Below, piece by piece: positions 29,019-30,136 of a DNA stretch of 30,136 nt. The DNA comes from Discostella pseudostelligera (lineage: Eukaryota; Bacillariophyta; Thalassiosirophyceae; Thalassiosirales; Thalassiosiraceae). Each line of letters begins with the position of its first letter. Position 1 is the first letter of the stretch. The notes below the pieces were generated by a model. The model worked only from the letters and a program-made list of their open reading frames with translations, was not told the DNA's origin and ran no database searches. Made by a program: the position numbers and the translations under genes. The DNA lies in assembly GCA_036940085.1 (NCBI GenBank), contig JALLBK010000138.1, positions 1 to 30,136 on the forward strand, read 5' to 3'.

Positions 29019-29925
29019 TCAAGATACACATGCCGAGGCAGCTTCAGAATTGTTTGATGTAGCTGCCACTGACATTTCAATGCCGTCAACTAAATTCAAG
29101 CCATCATCAACATCAGGAGGCAGTGAAATCACAATAGTTCCATCATCTTGAAAAATATAATCGTAGCATTGATTGTGGGCGCAATGATGTGCAAGAATCG
29201 TTAAGAGGAGCAAATAGTAAATCAGCACATAACAACTCACCATTTAAATGCACAGGCCAGTATTTGTCTGAGTTCGCCTTCTCTGCAGCCTGCACTGCCT
29301 TCCGCCAGCCCTCGATTAATTTCTCATGTCCTTGCCAACTTTCCTCGACGTACTGTTTCGATGGCCCGACCATCCAATAACGAATCGTCAGCAGAGGTAC
29401 ATAGTACATGATCAGAAGCGGTTGCAAGAAGTATCGTAGTGAGGGTGATAAAATTCCCAAAATTCGACGAAGAGACTCGCTGATTAATCCAGATAGTGAA
29501 ATTCCAGTTGCCGCGCGAAGAGTAGCCCGAAAGGTCGTTAGGCTGAAGCCGGTTGCAGTGCGAAGTGTCGATCGAAGTGCCGTCAATGAAAAGCCGGTGA
29601 GTTGGCGAAGTTTGGATCGAGGTGATTGTTGTACATCATCACTTGAATTGACGCTGGATGAAGAAGATATGGATGTGGGCGCGTGCATGATATTGCGTCT
29701 GAAGGATGGATTTCGAACTTTATTTGAGAGAAGTAATGGAGTGCGACGACGAGATGGGACTGCCGTCGACGCCGAAAGCGACAGCGGCAACGCCTTTGTC
29801 ACTTGTGCCGCCGGGCAAAATGCAATTCCTCTATGAATGCATACACACAACAATAATATCACAGTGCAGAGTGTTGAAGGTCTCGCATGTAGTGCGTATT
29901 GCCGATTCGGCTTGGTTGTCCTCAT
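29019..29925 (-). CDS. Unknown plastid-targeted protein with three 15-residue repeats (2 exons)
   Basis: Predicted 270-residue protein from exons 29925-29241 and 29146-29019 with a 94-bp intron (29147-29240, GTGAGT...CAAG); the join reads PVHLN-D-DGTIVISLPP. The start ATG 29925 gives a signal peptide (STLCTVILLLCVCIHRGIA) followed by Ala-Phe-Cys-Pro at 35-38, a diatom plastid-type presequence; ATG 30021 is in frame and would add 32 Arg-rich residues. After a Ser-rich linker come three tandem units LRQLTGFSLTALRST, LRTATGFSLTTFRAT and LRAATGISLSGLISES, then LRRILG, a hydrophobic stretch (YFLQPLLIMYYVPLLTIRYW) and a helix rich in Lys/Glu ending KYWPVHLN. I do not recognise a family. Membrane association in the plastid is inferred from the repeats and the hydrophobic segment. 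Confidence 0.65.
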
Positions 29926-30136
29926 TGCTCTTCCGTTTTGTTCGCCGGTAATGGCCTGGCAGTAGCTTGATGGATCGGCGGATCGCCGGCGATGGTGACG
30001 GCGGCAAAGTCGAAGTGGCATTAATTTTCTGTGTGTCGCAGTGTCGGACGAATGTGCGTAAGAACTGGTATTATTTGTGAGATGGTACTCCTAGGTTCCG
30101 ATGGCCAGGAAATATTATCACGTACGTACGAGAGCA
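29926..30136. promoter_or_regulatory. Upstream region of the plastid repeat protein
   Basis: This is the sequence from the chosen start to the window edge. It includes the in-frame extension to ATG 30021, GC-rich GGATCGGCGGATCGCCGGCG near 29972-29991, and a short CGTACGTACG palindromic run at 30120-30129. No TGGCGGGAA copy is seen. Promoter status is from position only. Confidence 0.3.

Overview
This is a gene-dense nuclear window from a eukaryotic alga, most likely a centric diatom. The evidence is: 22 proposed GT-AG introns of only 71-126 bp; four proteins whose N-terminus looks like a signal peptide followed by Ala-Phe (the diatom/stramenopile plastid-import signature) or a plant-type organellar enzyme; a plant-type ALDH12; and a ZMYND10-like axonemal-dynein assembly factor, which points to a lineage that still makes flagellated cells, as centric diatoms do in their gametes. 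The species assignment is inference. No rRNA, tRNA, transposon or CRISPR was recognised.

Layout. 178-2978 (+) CCR4-NOT subunit CNOT10-like; 3092-4885 (-) cystathionine gamma-lyase/synthase; 5288-6731 (+) SWEET sugar transporter with seven coding exons; 6938-8707 (-) delta-1-pyrroline-5-carboxylate dehydrogenase (ALDH12 type); 9317-10380 (-) short SPF45-like protein; 10696-11247 (+) plastid YbaB/EbfC protein; 11368-15321 (-) large unknown coiled-coil repeat protein; 15354-16868 (-) Gfo/Idh/MocA oxidoreductase; 17205-18803 (+) probable thylakoid-lumen ChaN/Tiki-like protein; 18947-21590 (-) ORC3-like replication-origin subunit; 22047-24444 (-) ZMYND10-like protein without its zinc finger; 24975-26276 (+) RluA-type pseudouridine synthase; 26308-28472 (-) fusion of a FetB/STAR2-type permease with a FetA/STAR1-type ATPase; 29019-29925 (-) unknown plastid-targeted protein with three 15-residue repeats.

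The genes alternate in convergent and divergent pairs and do not form a pathway. What links them is a shared promoter word: TGGCGGGAA or its complement occurs ten times by eye, always in gene-upstream DNA and never in a coding exon that I found, and it matches the core of E2F/DP sites. It marks six intergenic regions serving nine genes. Exon joins were chosen by matching donor/acceptor dinucleotides, reading-frame phase and family similarity; every multi-exon model given here sums to a whole number of codons.
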